Positions 33,159-41,239 of a stretch of 49,101 nt of DNA are shown here, piece by piece. Every line of letters begins with the position of its first letter. Position 1 is the stretch's first letter. Made by a program: the position numbers and the translations under genes. The stretch comes from JAEYFP01 sp964566545 (GTDB lineage: Bacteria > Bacillota > Clostridia > Lachnospirales > Lachnospiraceae), in the NCBI GenBank assembly GCA_964566545.1, contig CAZMIX010000013.1:1-49101 (forward strand), in the 5' to 3' direction. Below the pieces are notes generated by a model that saw only the letters and a program-made list of their open reading frames with translations, did not search any database and had not been told where the DNA came from.

Positions 33159-33791
33159 ATGAAGAAAAAGGGAATTCTTTTAGTAATATCCGGTTTTGCA
33201 GGTTCCGGTAAAGGGACGCTCATGAAGGAACTGCTGAAGTGTTACGATAATTATGCGTTATCTGTTTCCGCAACGACGAGAAGCCCGAGATCGGGGGAAA
33301 CAAACGGTATCGATTATTTTTTTGTGACAAAGGATAACTTCGAAAATATGATTGCGAAAGATGAGCTGTTAGAGTACGCGCAGTATGTGTCCAATTATTA
33401 CGGCACACCAAGAGCGTATGTGGAAGAACAGCTTCGGGCGGGCAAGGACGTTATTTTGGAAATTGAGACGCAGGGAGCGCTGATTATTAAGGAAAAGTTT
33501 CCGGAGGCATTGCTTTTGTTTGTTATGCCGCCGACTGTTCAGGAAATATATAAGCGTTTGAAAAAGCGCGGCACGGAAACAGAAGAGGTGATCGGTTCTC
33601 GGATGAGACGTTCCGCCGAGGAAGCCAAGGTAATGGAGCGGTACGATTTTCTGTTTATTAACGATGATTTGGAGGAGTGCGTCAGGGCGCTGCACCATAC
33701 GGTATTAAGCTCTCATTACGCGGCTTTTCGAAATAAAGAAGCGATAGAGGATATCAAACAACAATTCAAGGAGTTTTTGGAAGGAGAATGA
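33159..33791 (+). CDS. gmk: Guanylate kinase
   Basis: Gmk phosphorylates GMP to GDP with ATP, an essential step in GTP supply. The 210-residue protein has the P-loop GFAGSGKGT at residues 12-20, the GMP-binding region SVSATTRSPRSGETNGIDY, and the lid region SRMRRSAEEAKVMERYDF. Length matches the family. It is followed after 3 bases by rpoZ, the usual neighbour. Confidence 0.96.
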   Translation: MKKKGILLVISGFAGSGKGTLMKELLKCYDNYALSVSATTRSPRSGETNGIDYFFVTKDNFENMIAKDELLEYAQYVSNYYGTPRAYVEEQLRAGKDVILEIETQGALIIKEKFPEALLLFVMPPTVQEIYKRLKKRGTETEEVIGSRMRRSAEEAKVMERYDFLFINDDLEECVRALHHTVLSSHYAAFRNKEAIEDIKQQFKEFLEGE

Positions 33792-33794
33792 TTT

Positions 33795-34046
33795 ATGTTG
33801 CACCCATCTTATACGGATTTAATGAAAGTAGTAAACAGTGAGGTTGAGGAGGGCGAACAGCCTGTTGTCAACAGCCGCTATTCCATCGTAATGGCGACCT
33901 CAAAAAGAGCGAGACAGTTAATTTCAGGAGCGAATACTCCGGTAGACGGCGCAAAGGAAAAAAAGCCGCTTTCGGTCGCGATTGAAGAGGTAAATGACAG
34001 TATAATTAAAGTTGTCGGTGATGAGGGGAAAGCGGAGTTAGAATGA
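33795..34046 (+). CDS. rpoZ: RNA polymerase omega subunit
   Basis: Omega helps RNA polymerase assembly by folding around the beta' C-terminus. The 83-residue protein has the family core SRYSIVMATSKRARQLI and the C-terminal KPLSVAIEEV. It sits between gmk and rimO and overlaps rimO by 4 bases (ATGA). Confidence 0.94.
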   Translation: MLHPSYTDLMKVVNSEVEEGEQPVVNSRYSIVMATSKRARQLISGANTPVDGAKEKKPLSVAIEEVNDSIIKVVGDEGKAELE

Positions 34047-35392
34047 AGCTTTTATTTATATCATTAGGCTGTGATAAAAATTTAGTAGATACGGAGGTTA
34101 TGCTCGGCATTCTGCAAAGGCGTGCATTTGAGTTTACCGACGATGAAGCTGAAGCAGACGTGATAATAATCAACACGTGCTGCTTTATTCATGATGCAAA
34201 AGAGGAAAGTATCCGGACGATTTTGGATATGGCACAGTATAAACAGGATGCCGGAAACGGCGGCAGGTGCAGAGCGCTGCTTGTAACCGGCTGTCTTGCA
34301 CAGCGTTATGCGCAGGAAATCCGAACGGAGATTCCGGAGATCGATGCGATCATCGGAACGACCGCTTATGATAAAATTGTGGAGGCGCTTGAGGCTGTGC
34401 TTGCGGGTCAGGAGGGCGATCGTCTTTCGGGAATTGAGGAGCTGCCTGTGATTGAGGAGCAAAGAGTTGTGACAACCGGCGGTTATTACGCGTACTTAAA
34501 AATTGCGGAGGGTTGTGACAAGCATTGTACCTACTGTATTATTCCGAAGCTGCGGGGACATTTTAGGAGTATTCCGATGGAACATCTTGTCAGGGAGGCG
34601 AAGCAGCTTGCAGAAAACGGCGCGAGAGAATTAATCCTTGTGGCGCAAGAGACGACGCTTTATGGACGCGATCTCTATGGGAAAAAGATGTTACCGGTGC
34701 TTTTGCGCGAGCTTTGTAAAATAGAAGGTATTCTTTGGATTCGGCTTCTTTACTGCTATCCGGAGGAAATCGACGACGAGCTGATCCGGGTAATGAAGGA
34801 AGAGAACAACATCTGCAATTATCTGGATATGCCGATTCAGCATGCGTCGGATGCGATATTAAAGCGCATGGGCAGGCGTACAAATAAGCGTCAGTTGACG
34901 GATATTATCGAAAAGCTGCGTACGGAAATCCCCGATATTTGTCTTAGAACGACGCTGATCACCGGCTTTCCGGGGGAGACGGAAGAAGAGCATCAGGAGC
35001 TTCTGGATTTTGTGGATGAGATGGAATTCGACCGGCTTGGTGTGTTTACCTATTCTCAGGAGGAGGATACACCGGCGGCACAATATTTGGGACAGATAGA
35101 CGAAGCGGTCAAGCTGTCAAGACAGGCACAGCTTATGGAACTGCAGCAGGAGATATCGTTTGCATATGCACAGGAGATGGCAGGACGCGTACTGGATGCG
35201 TTTGTTGAAGGAAAGGTAGCGGATGAAGATGCTTACGCAGCACGTACATACATGGATGCGCCAAATGTGGATGGGCTGCTTTTTATACAGACAAAAAGGG
35301 AGTTGATGAGCGGCGATATGGTAAAGGTTCGGGTGACCGGCGCTCATGAATATGATTTAATAGGAGAGTTATATGATGAATCTACCGAATAA
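34043..35392 (+). CDS. rimO: Ribosomal protein S12 methylthiotransferase
   Basis: RimO adds a methylthio group to a conserved aspartate of ribosomal protein S12. The 449-residue protein has an N-terminal UPF0004 domain with Fe-S cysteines beginning at Cys10 (SLGCDKNLVDTEVM), the radical SAM motif CDKHCTYC with Cys158, Cys162 and Cys165, and a C-terminal TRAM domain from about residue 380. The SLGCDKN start and GRDLYG segment point to RimO rather than MiaB or MtaB. It overlaps both rpoZ (4 bases) and pgsA (20 bases). Confidence 0.95.
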   Translation: MKLLFISLGCDKNLVDTEVMLGILQRRAFEFTDDEAEADVIIINTCCFIHDAKEESIRTILDMAQYKQDAGNGGRCRALLVTGCLAQRYAQEIRTEIPEIDAIIGTTAYDKIVEALEAVLAGQEGDRLSGIEELPVIEEQRVVTTGGYYAYLKIAEGCDKHCTYCIIPKLRGHFRSIPMEHLVREAKQLAENGARELILVAQETTLYGRDLYGKKMLPVLLRELCKIEGILWIRLLYCYPEEIDDELIRVMKEENNICNYLDMPIQHASDAILKRMGRRTNKRQLTDIIEKLRTEIPDICLRTTLITGFPGETEEEHQELLDFVDEMEFDRLGVFTYSQEEDTPAAQYLGQIDEAVKLSRQAQLMELQQEISFAYAQEMAGRVLDAFVEGKVADEDAYAARTYMDAPNVDGLLFIQTKRELMSGDMVKVRVTGAHEYDLIGELYDESTE

Positions 35393-35918
35393 ATTAACAA
35401 TACTGCGTGTGCTGATGATACCGGTATTTCTCGTGTTTCTGCTGACTGATTGGGGAGGCAGCGCCGGAAAATGGATTGCTCTCGCTATTTTTATTCTGGC
35501 GAGCCTTACGGATTTGCTTGACGGTTATCTTGCCAGAAAACATAATCTTGTCACCAATTTTGGGAAATTCATGGATCCTCTCGCGGATAAGCTGCTTGTG
35601 TGTTCGGCGATGATCTGTTTCGTAGAGCTGGGCAGCCTGCCGTCATGGGTGGTGATCCTCATCATTAGCCGGGAGTTCATTATCAGCGGCGTCCGCCTTG
35701 TGGCTTCCGACAACGGCGTTGTCATTGCGGCGAGCTACTGGGGTAAATTTAAGACGACATTTCAGATGCTGATGGTCTGTCTGCTGATTGCAGATCTTCC
35801 GGGCGTGTTGTTTTATGCGATTACCAGAATCAGCATTTGGATTGCGCTGATTTTAACGATTATATCGTTGATTGACTATATTTACAAGAATAAAAATGTG
35901 TTTATCAGTAATAAATAA
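35373..35918 (+). CDS. pgsA: CDP-diacylglycerol-glycerol-3-phosphate 3-phosphatidyltransferase
   Basis: PgsA makes phosphatidylglycerol phosphate, the committed step to phosphatidylglycerol and cardiolipin. The 181-residue membrane protein has the CDP-alcohol phosphotransferase motif at about 47-74 (DLLDGYLARKHN, then GKFMDPLADK) and several membrane helices. Two adjacent ATG codons (35373 and 35376) both fit AGGAG at 35362-35366; I give the first. The 20-base overlap with rimO implies translational coupling. The pgsA-cinA-recA order is as in Bacillus. Confidence 0.95.
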   Translation: MMNLPNKLTILRVLMIPVFLVFLLTDWGGSAGKWIALAIFILASLTDLLDGYLARKHNLVTNFGKFMDPLADKLLVCSAMICFVELGSLPSWVVILIISREFIISGVRLVASDNGVVIAASYWGKFKTTFQMLMVCLLIADLPGVLFYAITRISIWIALILTIISLIDYIYKNKNVFISNK

Positions 35919-35961
35919 TAGATAAGATTGTGACAAAATAAAGTGGGGAGTGCATGCGGTC

Positions 35962-37212
35962 ATGGTAGTGGAATTGCTCAGCGTTGGAACGGAGCTTTTG
36001 TTGGGGAATATTATAAATACAAATGCTGCTTATCTTGCGGAGAGGTGCGCGTATCTTGGACTTTCCTGCTATTACCAGAGTACGGTGGGGGATAATGAAG
36101 AACGGCTGCTCCAAACGATTAGAACCGCACTGTCCCGTTCCGATCTGATTATTTTATCCGGGGGACTTGGACCGACGGAGGATGACCTGACAAAAGAAGT
36201 TGCGGCACAGGTATTTGAGAGCGGACTTGTCGTTGATGAGGATGCCAAGGAGCATATTCAGGAATATTTCGAAAAAATGGGAATGGAGATAGCGACAAAC
36301 AACTGGAAGCAGGCGATGGTGCCGGAGGGAGCGTTAGTGCTGCTCAATGAAAACGGTACGGCGCCGGGAATGATTATGGAGAAAGACGGAAAGACCATGA
36401 TCCTCCTTCCGGGTCCTCCAAATGAAATGATTCCCATGTTTGAAAAGCAGGTGCTTCCTTTTTTGCGCACAAAGACCAAAGAAACGATTTATTCTCAGGT
36501 TGTCAAGCTGTGCGGTGTCAGTGAAAGTGCGGTTGAGCAGCGTATTTTGGATCTGATCGAATCGAAAAACCCTACGGCTGCGACCTATGCCAAAACCGGC
36601 GAGGTGCATATCCGTGTGACGGCGAGGGGAGACGGAGAAACAGAAGTCAGACAGCTTGTAGAGCCGGTCATAGACGAACTGAAAAGGCGCTTTCAGACCG
36701 CAGTTTATACGACAAAAGCGGATGTGACGCTGGAGGCTTCGATTGTAGAGCTGCTTTCGGAATGCGGCTTAACGATTACGACGGTCGAATCCTGTACGGG
36801 AGGTATGGTTGCTTCTCGTATTGTAAATGTGCCGGGCGCTTCAGGTGTATTTAAGGAGGGCTTTGTGACCTATTCAAATAAAGCGAAAAGGCTCCGTCTT
36901 GGTGTAAAGAAAAGCACACTGAAAAAGCACGGTGCAGTCAGTGGGCAGACTGCGAAAGAAATGGCAAAGGGTGGCGTTATTTCCGCGAAAGCGGATGCTT
37001 CTGTTGCAATTACGGGAATTGCGGGTCCGGACGGCGGTACCGGGCAAAAGCCGGTTGGGCTTGTTTACATCGCGTGTACAGTATGCGGCAAAACGTATGT
37101 GGAGGAGTGCCGTTTCTCAGGAAACCGGGGCAAAATTCGGGAAAGCTCTGCGGCAAGGGCACTGACATTTTTAAGAAGCTGTCTGTTGGAATACTGTGAA
37201 AGAAATGTTTAA
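35962..37212 (+). CDS. cinA: CinA family protein (ADP-ribose pyrophosphatase / NMN amidohydrolase)
   Basis: CinA has an N-terminal MocF/MoaB-like domain with ADP-ribose pyrophosphatase activity and a C-terminal PncC-type nicotinamide-nucleotide amidohydrolase domain. The 416-residue product shows SVGTELLLGNIINTNAAYLA, ILSGGLGPTEDDLTKEVAA and LLPGPPNEMIPMF in the first domain, and TVESCTGGMVASRIVNVPGAS and ITGIAGPDGGTGQKPVGLVY in the second. I chose ATG 35962 over GTG 35950 because GTGGGGAG at 35944-35951 would overlap the latter. It lies directly upstream of recA, as in many Firmicutes, though recA here has its own SOS promoter. Confidence 0.94.
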   Translation: MVVELLSVGTELLLGNIINTNAAYLAERCAYLGLSCYYQSTVGDNEERLLQTIRTALSRSDLIILSGGLGPTEDDLTKEVAAQVFESGLVVDEDAKEHIQEYFEKMGMEIATNNWKQAMVPEGALVLLNENGTAPGMIMEKDGKTMILLPGPPNEMIPMFEKQVLPFLRTKTKETIYSQVVKLCGVSESAVEQRILDLIESKNPTAATYAKTGEVHIRVTARGDGETEVRQLVEPVIDELKRRFQTAVYTTKADVTLEASIVELLSECGLTITTVESCTGGMVASRIVNVPGASGVFKEGFVTYSNKAKRLRLGVKKSTLKKHGAVSGQTAKEMAKGGVISAKADASVAITGIAGPDGGTGQKPVGLVYIACTVCGKTYVEECRFSGNRGKIRESSAARALTFLRSCLLEYCERNV

Positions 37213-37250
37213 TCTCATATCCGGCATTTCGCTAGAAATTCATCTAGAAA

Positions 37251-37275
37251 GTCCGCTTAACCGGACATTTGTTTT
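37251..37275 (+). terminator. Weak terminator-like hairpin after cinA
   Basis: A 5-bp stem GTCCG (37251-37255) with CGGAC (37262-37266) is followed by ATTTGTTTT. The stem is short, so ending of transcription may be partial. Confidence 0.35.
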
Positions 37276-37331
37276 GGTATCGTGTAAGTGAAAGAAAATT
37301 TATATAAAAACGGGGCAAAAAAAGAAAACAA

Positions 37332-37360
37332 TTGACAAAATCGAACAGATGTTTTATTAT
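37332..37360 (+). promoter_or_regulatory. SigA-type recA promoter
   Basis: A perfect TTGACA (37332-37337) and TATTAT (37355-37360) with a 17-base spacer. The leader to the recA start is about 110 bases. Confidence 0.88.
37342..37355. promoter_or_regulatory. LexA (SOS) box 1, in the recA promoter spacer
   Basis: CGAACAGATGTTTT fits the Firmicute LexA pattern CGAAC-n4-GTTC except for the last C. It fills the space between -35 and -10, so bound LexA would block polymerase. Confidence 0.75.
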
Positions 37361-37371
37361 AGCAGCAGAGA

Positions 37372-37385
37372 CGAACAAATGTTCT
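37372..37385. promoter_or_regulatory. LexA (SOS) box 2, downstream of the recA -10
   Basis: CGAACAAATGTTCT is a full match to CGAAC-n4-GTTC. It starts 30 bases after box 1, about three helical turns, so both dimers would sit on the same DNA face. Confidence 0.85.
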
Positions 37386-37474
37386 TTAATGCAGCTGGAA
37401 AACCGGTACAAAGTCAGAAAATACATAGAGGTAAAAGAGAGTAAAATAAAAAGAAAATAACAAGGAGAATAGGG

Positions 37475-38557
37475 ATGGAAAGAGAAGAGAAGTTAAAAGC
37501 ATTAGATGCGGCATTAGCGCATATAGAGAAGCAGTTTGGCAAAGGTTCCGTTATGAAGCTCGGTGACAGCAATAATAATATGGGTGTTGAGACTGTGCCG
37601 ACGGGCTCTTTAAGCCTTGATATCGCGCTTGGGTTAGGCGGTATTCCGAAAGGCAGGGTTGTGGAGATTTACGGACCCGAGTCAAGCGGTAAGACGACCG
37701 TGACGCTGCATATGATCGCAGAGGTGCAAAAGCGCGGCGGCATTGCCGGATTTATTGATGCCGAGCACGCATTGGATCCGGTCTATGCGAAAAATATCGG
37801 AGTAGATATTGATAACCTTTATATCTCTCAGCCGGACAATGGGGAGCAGGCATTGGAAATCACGGAGACGATGGTGCGCTCCGGTGCGGTCGATATTGTT
37901 GTTGTGGATTCTGTTGCGGCGATTGTGCCGAAAGCGGAAATCGACGGGGATATGGGGGATTCCCATATGGGTCTGCAGGCCAGATTGATGTCTCAGGCGC
38001 TGCGTAAGCTGACGGCAGTCATCAGTAAATCTAACTGTACTGTTATATTTATCAATCAGCTTCGTGAGAAAATCGGCGTGATGTTCGGCAATCCGGAGAC
38101 GACGACAGGAGGTCGTGCGCTGAAGTTTTATGCCTCCGTTCGCATGGATGTAAGGAGGATTGAGACCTTGAAGCAGGGCGGCGAGGTCGTTGGTAACCGC
38201 ACGAGAGTAAAGATCGTAAAAAATAAGATTGCGCCCCCGTTTAAAGAGGCAGAATTTGATATTATGTTTGGTAAGGGGATTTCCGGCGAGGGTGATATTT
38301 TAGATCTTGCTTCCGAAGTAAATATCGTAAACAAGAGCGGTGCATGGTATGCCTATGGGGGGCAGAAAATCGGTCAGGGACGTGAAAATACGAAGCAGTA
38401 TTTGGTTGAAAATCCCATAGTATGCGCGGAAATTGAAGAGAAGGTGCTTGATCATTTCGGACTTGGCAAGGATAAAAGAAAAGATGATACTGCAGATGTG
38501 AAGGAAGAAGCCGGAACTAAGGCGAAGAAAGCTGCGAAGGAAGCTGCCGCAAAATAA
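37475..38557 (+). CDS. recA: Recombinase RecA
   Basis: RecA forms filaments on single-stranded DNA, drives strand exchange and triggers LexA self-cleavage. The 360-residue protein has the Walker A motif GPESSGKT at 67-74, the GFIDAEHALDPVYA segment, the Walker B region VVVDSVAAIVPKAEIDGDMGD, and the L2 loop region NPETTTGGRALKFYASVR. The C-terminal tail after about residue 330 is mixed acidic and then Lys/Ala-rich (KAKKAAKEAAAK), less acidic than the E. coli tail that damps activity. Two LexA boxes control its promoter. recX follows 33 bases after. Confidence 0.98.
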   Translation: MEREEKLKALDAALAHIEKQFGKGSVMKLGDSNNNMGVETVPTGSLSLDIALGLGGIPKGRVVEIYGPESSGKTTVTLHMIAEVQKRGGIAGFIDAEHALDPVYAKNIGVDIDNLYISQPDNGEQALEITETMVRSGAVDIVVVDSVAAIVPKAEIDGDMGDSHMGLQARLMSQALRKLTAVISKSNCTVIFINQLREKIGVMFGNPETTTGGRALKFYASVRMDVRRIETLKQGGEVVGNRTRVKIVKNKIAPPFKEAEFDIMFGKGISGEGDILDLASEVNIVNKSGAWYAYGGQKIGQGRENTKQYLVENPIVCAEIEEKVLDHFGLGKDKRKDDTADVKEEAGTKAKKAAKEAAAK

Positions 38558-38590
38558 ATTCTTTCGGCGATTTAGAAAGCAGGAATCCAA

Positions 38591-39202
38591 TTGACAGTCA
38601 CCAAAGTGGAAGAATATATAAAAAATAAATATAAAATTTATTTAAATGACGCATTCGCCTTTGTATTATACAAAGGTGAAGTGCGCCAATTTAAAATTAA
38701 AGAAGGTGAAGTCCTTGCGGAGGAAACATACCGGGAAATTGTGGATACCGTACTGACAAAACGTGCAAAGCTTAGGACAATGCACCTGCTTAAGACGATC
38801 GACCGTACGGAGGCTGATGTCAGGCGCAAACTGAAGGAGGGGTTATATCCGCAGGAGGTTGTCAATGCGGCGATTGCTTATGTAAAGAGCTATCATTATA
38901 TTGATGATGCACGTTATGCCCGAAATTATATCGCATTCAGATCAGGCAGCATGAGTAGGAGCGCGATCAAACAAAAGCTTTTATTAAAGGGCATTGATCA
39001 GGAACTGATTGAGAGGCAGTTTGCAGAGTGTGGGGAAGAAGGTAGAGAGGCGGAAAAAGAACTGATCAGACGCTTGATACTCAAAAAGTGCAGGGAGCTT
39101 CCAGTTTCTGACTATCAAGAAAAAAATAAATTATTTGCTTATCTATATCGGAAAGGCTTTGCGATCAGTGATATCGAGAGTGTTTACAGGGAGTTCCAAT
39201 AA
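38591..39202 (+). CDS. recX: RecX family regulator of RecA
   Basis: RecX binds RecA filaments and modulates them. The 203-residue helical protein has three repeat-like RecX units, with the typical TEADVRRKLKEGLYPQEVVN, YIDDARYARNYIAFR and MSRSAIKQKLLLKGID. The start is TTG 38591, with AGCAGGAA about 6 bases upstream; there is no closer ATG or GTG that keeps the N-terminal domain. Its position after recA suggests SOS co-expression. Confidence 0.9.
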   Translation: MTVTKVEEYIKNKYKIYLNDAFAFVLYKGEVRQFKIKEGEVLAEETYREIVDTVLTKRAKLRTMHLLKTIDRTEADVRRKLKEGLYPQEVVNAAIAYVKSYHYIDDARYARNYIAFRSGSMSRSAIKQKLLLKGIDQELIERQFAECGEEGREAEKELIRRLILKKCRELPVSDYQEKNKLFAYLYRKGFAISDIESVYREFQ

Positions 39203-39295
39203 CGGTTTCATCCATAAAAACTTATTTGGGAGGGGGCATCGGCCTACGCTGGCGGCAATGGTTCCTACACACTGGAAGCAAGGGTGAAGTTTCAC

Positions 39296-39324
39296 TTGAC
39301 ATAATATAGGAAACAGTATAAAAT
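39296..39324 (+). promoter_or_regulatory. SigA-type promoter for rny
   Basis: A perfect TTGACA (39296-39301) and TAAAAT (39319-39324) with a 17-base spacer, about 90 bases before the rny start. The perfect inverted repeat GTGAA-GT-TTCAC overlaps the bases just before the -35. Confidence 0.7.
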
Positions 39325-39412
39325 TGAACTGTTGTAAAATCGTAAATTAGGATATGTTGTTTGTATTCTATAGAGATAATTGTACAATGAAAACTAAATA
39401 AGGAGGTGCCCT

Positions 39413-40963
39413 GTGCAGATTGTTTTTATAATTGCTGGTGTGATCGTACTTTTGGTTGCAGTTGCAGTTGCCTACAAGCTGGGTTATAGCGGACGTAAAA
39501 AGGCTGACCAAGTGAAGATAGGTAATGCGGAACAGAAAGCAAGAGAAATTATCGATGAAGCATTGAAGGCAGCGGAAACCCAAAAACGGGAAGGTCTGTT
39601 GGAAGTAAAGGAAGAGTCCATTCGCACAAAGAATGAGCTTGAAAAAGAAACCAAGGAAAGAAGAGCGGAGCTTCAGCGTTTGGAACGCAGAGTTCAGCAA
39701 AAAGAAGAAAATGTTGACAAAAAGACGGACGCAATTGAAAAACGGGAAATTAGTTTTGCGGCCAAGGAAGAAGTATTAGCAAAGTTAAAGGAAGAAGTTT
39801 CAAAGTTAAATGAACAAAGAGTACAGGAGCTAGAAAGAATCTCAGGTTTAACCTCCGAACAAGCAAAAGAATATCTGTTAAGAATTGTTGAAGATGAAGT
39901 GAAACACGAAACCGCATTGCTCGTGAAGGAAATGGACGCGCGTGCAAAAGAAGAAGCGGACAAAAAAGCAAAAGAGTATGTAGTGACGGCCATACAGAAG
40001 TGTGCGGCCGACCACGTGGCAGAAACTACGATTTCGGTAGTGCAGCTGCCAAGTGATGAGATGAAAGGCAGAATCATTGGTAGAGAAGGAAGAAATATTC
40101 GTACATTGGAGACAATGACGGGTGTGGATCTGATTATTGATGATACCCCCGAGGCGGTTGTCTTATCCGGCTTTGACCCGATCAGAAGAGAAGTAGCGCG
40201 AATTGCTCTTGAGAAACTGATCGTGGATGGACGTATTCATCCGGCCAGAATCGAAGAAATGGTTGAGAAAGCGCAGAAGGAAGTAGAAACGATGATTCGT
40301 GAAGAGGGTGAAGCAGCGACCCTCGAGGTAGGCGTACATGGTATTCATCCGGAGCTGATTAAGCTACTTGGCAGGATGAAATTCAGGACGAGCTATGGAC
40401 AGAATGCGTTAAAGCATTCGATCGAAGTATCCCTGTTATCAGGATTACTTGCTGCAGAAATCGGCGTGGATGTCCGCATGGCTAAGCGGGCAGGTTTGTT
40501 ACATGATATAGGCAAGGCAGTCGATCATGAGATGGAAGGTTCTCATATTCAACTGGGTGTTGAGTTATGTAGAAAATATAAAGAGTCACCGATTGTTATT
40601 AATTCCGTGGAATCCCATCATGGTGATGTAGAGCCACAGACCCTGATTGCATGTATCGTCCAGGCAGCCGATACGATTTCGGCAGCAAGACCGGGTGCAA
40701 GAAGAGAAACATTAGAAACATACACTAACAGATTAAAACAATTAGAGGATCTTACAAACTCCTTTAAGGGAGTGGATAAGTCTTTTGCTATTCAAGCGGG
40801 TAGAGAGATTCGTATTATGGTAGTTCCGGAACAGGTAAACGATTCGGATATGATCCTTATGGCACGTGATATTTCAAAGAAAATTGAATCTGAGATGGAA
40901 TATCCCGGACAGATCAAGATCAATGTCATTCGGGAAAGCCGTGTTATCGATTACGCAAAGTAA
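39413..40963 (+). CDS. rny: Ribonuclease Y
   Basis: RNase Y is the membrane-bound endoribonuclease that starts decay of much mRNA in Firmicutes. The 516-residue protein has an N-terminal membrane helix (IVFIIAGVIVLLVAVAVAYKL), a long coiled coil (about 35-200), a KH domain (about 205-265, MKGRIIGREGRNIRTLE), and an HD domain with the metal pair in LLHDIGKAVDHE (about 361-372). The start is GTG 39413 with a perfect AAGGAGGTG site. It is downstream of recA as in B. subtilis and ends at a strong terminator. Confidence 0.97.
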   Translation: MQIVFIIAGVIVLLVAVAVAYKLGYSGRKKADQVKIGNAEQKAREIIDEALKAAETQKREGLLEVKEESIRTKNELEKETKERRAELQRLERRVQQKEENVDKKTDAIEKREISFAAKEEVLAKLKEEVSKLNEQRVQELERISGLTSEQAKEYLLRIVEDEVKHETALLVKEMDARAKEEADKKAKEYVVTAIQKCAADHVAETTISVVQLPSDEMKGRIIGREGRNIRTLETMTGVDLIIDDTPEAVVLSGFDPIRREVARIALEKLIVDGRIHPARIEEMVEKAQKEVETMIREEGEAATLEVGVHGIHPELIKLLGRMKFRTSYGQNALKHSIEVSLLSGLLAAEIGVDVRMAKRAGLLHDIGKAVDHEMEGSHIQLGVELCRKYKESPIVINSVESHHGDVEPQTLIACIVQAADTISAARPGARRETLETYTNRLKQLEDLTNSFKGVDKSFAIQAGREIRIMVVPEQVNDSDMILMARDISKKIESEMEYPGQIKINVIRESRVIDYAK

Positions 40964-40971
40964 AAATCAGA

Positions 40972-41010
40972 TGGCGCAAGCTCATGAAAGTTAGCTTGCG
41001 CTATTTTTTT
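40972..41010 (+). terminator. Rho-independent terminator after rny
   Basis: An 11-bp stem pairs 40972-40982 with 40993-41003 (one G-T pair), with a 10-base loop and seven T residues at 41004-41010. Confidence 0.9.
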
Positions 41011-41069
41011 GTATAGAAAATTTCTTCGTAATGGTCTGCAGATAGACCCCGCATTGTTTTCTCACAAAA

Positions 41070-41127
41070 ACAAATGTCCGCGTGGGAAAGTAATTTCTAT
41101 AGGTGTCCGCGACAAACGTACAAATGT
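41070..41127. repeat. Paired short repeats upstream of the aminotransferase promoter
   Basis: TGTCCGCG occurs at 41075-41082 and again at 41104-41111 (29 bases apart), and ACAAATGT occurs at 41070-41077 and 41120-41127. The cluster ends 22 bases before the promoter -35, a place suited to a transcription factor. No known box was recognised. Confidence 0.4.
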
Positions 41128-41148
41128 ATATTTTTTTGAAATTTCCCT

Positions 41149-41177
41149 TGTATATTGGCGATTCGTGTATTATACTA
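41149..41177 (+). promoter_or_regulatory. SigA-type promoter for the aminotransferase gene
   Basis: TTGTAT (41149-41154) and TATACT (41172-41177) with a 17-base spacer, 63 bases before the start codon. Confidence 0.65.
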
Positions 41178-41239
41178 CAACAAGTAACCATGGAAGAAAT
41201 GTGTTACTGAGGAGAATGAAAAGAAAAGGTGGAGATGAT

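Noticed and set aside
41009..41239. N-terminal extension of the aminotransferase by 77 codons
   Set aside because: It would start in the U-tract of the rny terminator, run through the gene's own promoter and add sequence foreign to the family. A proper ribosome site precedes ATG 41240.
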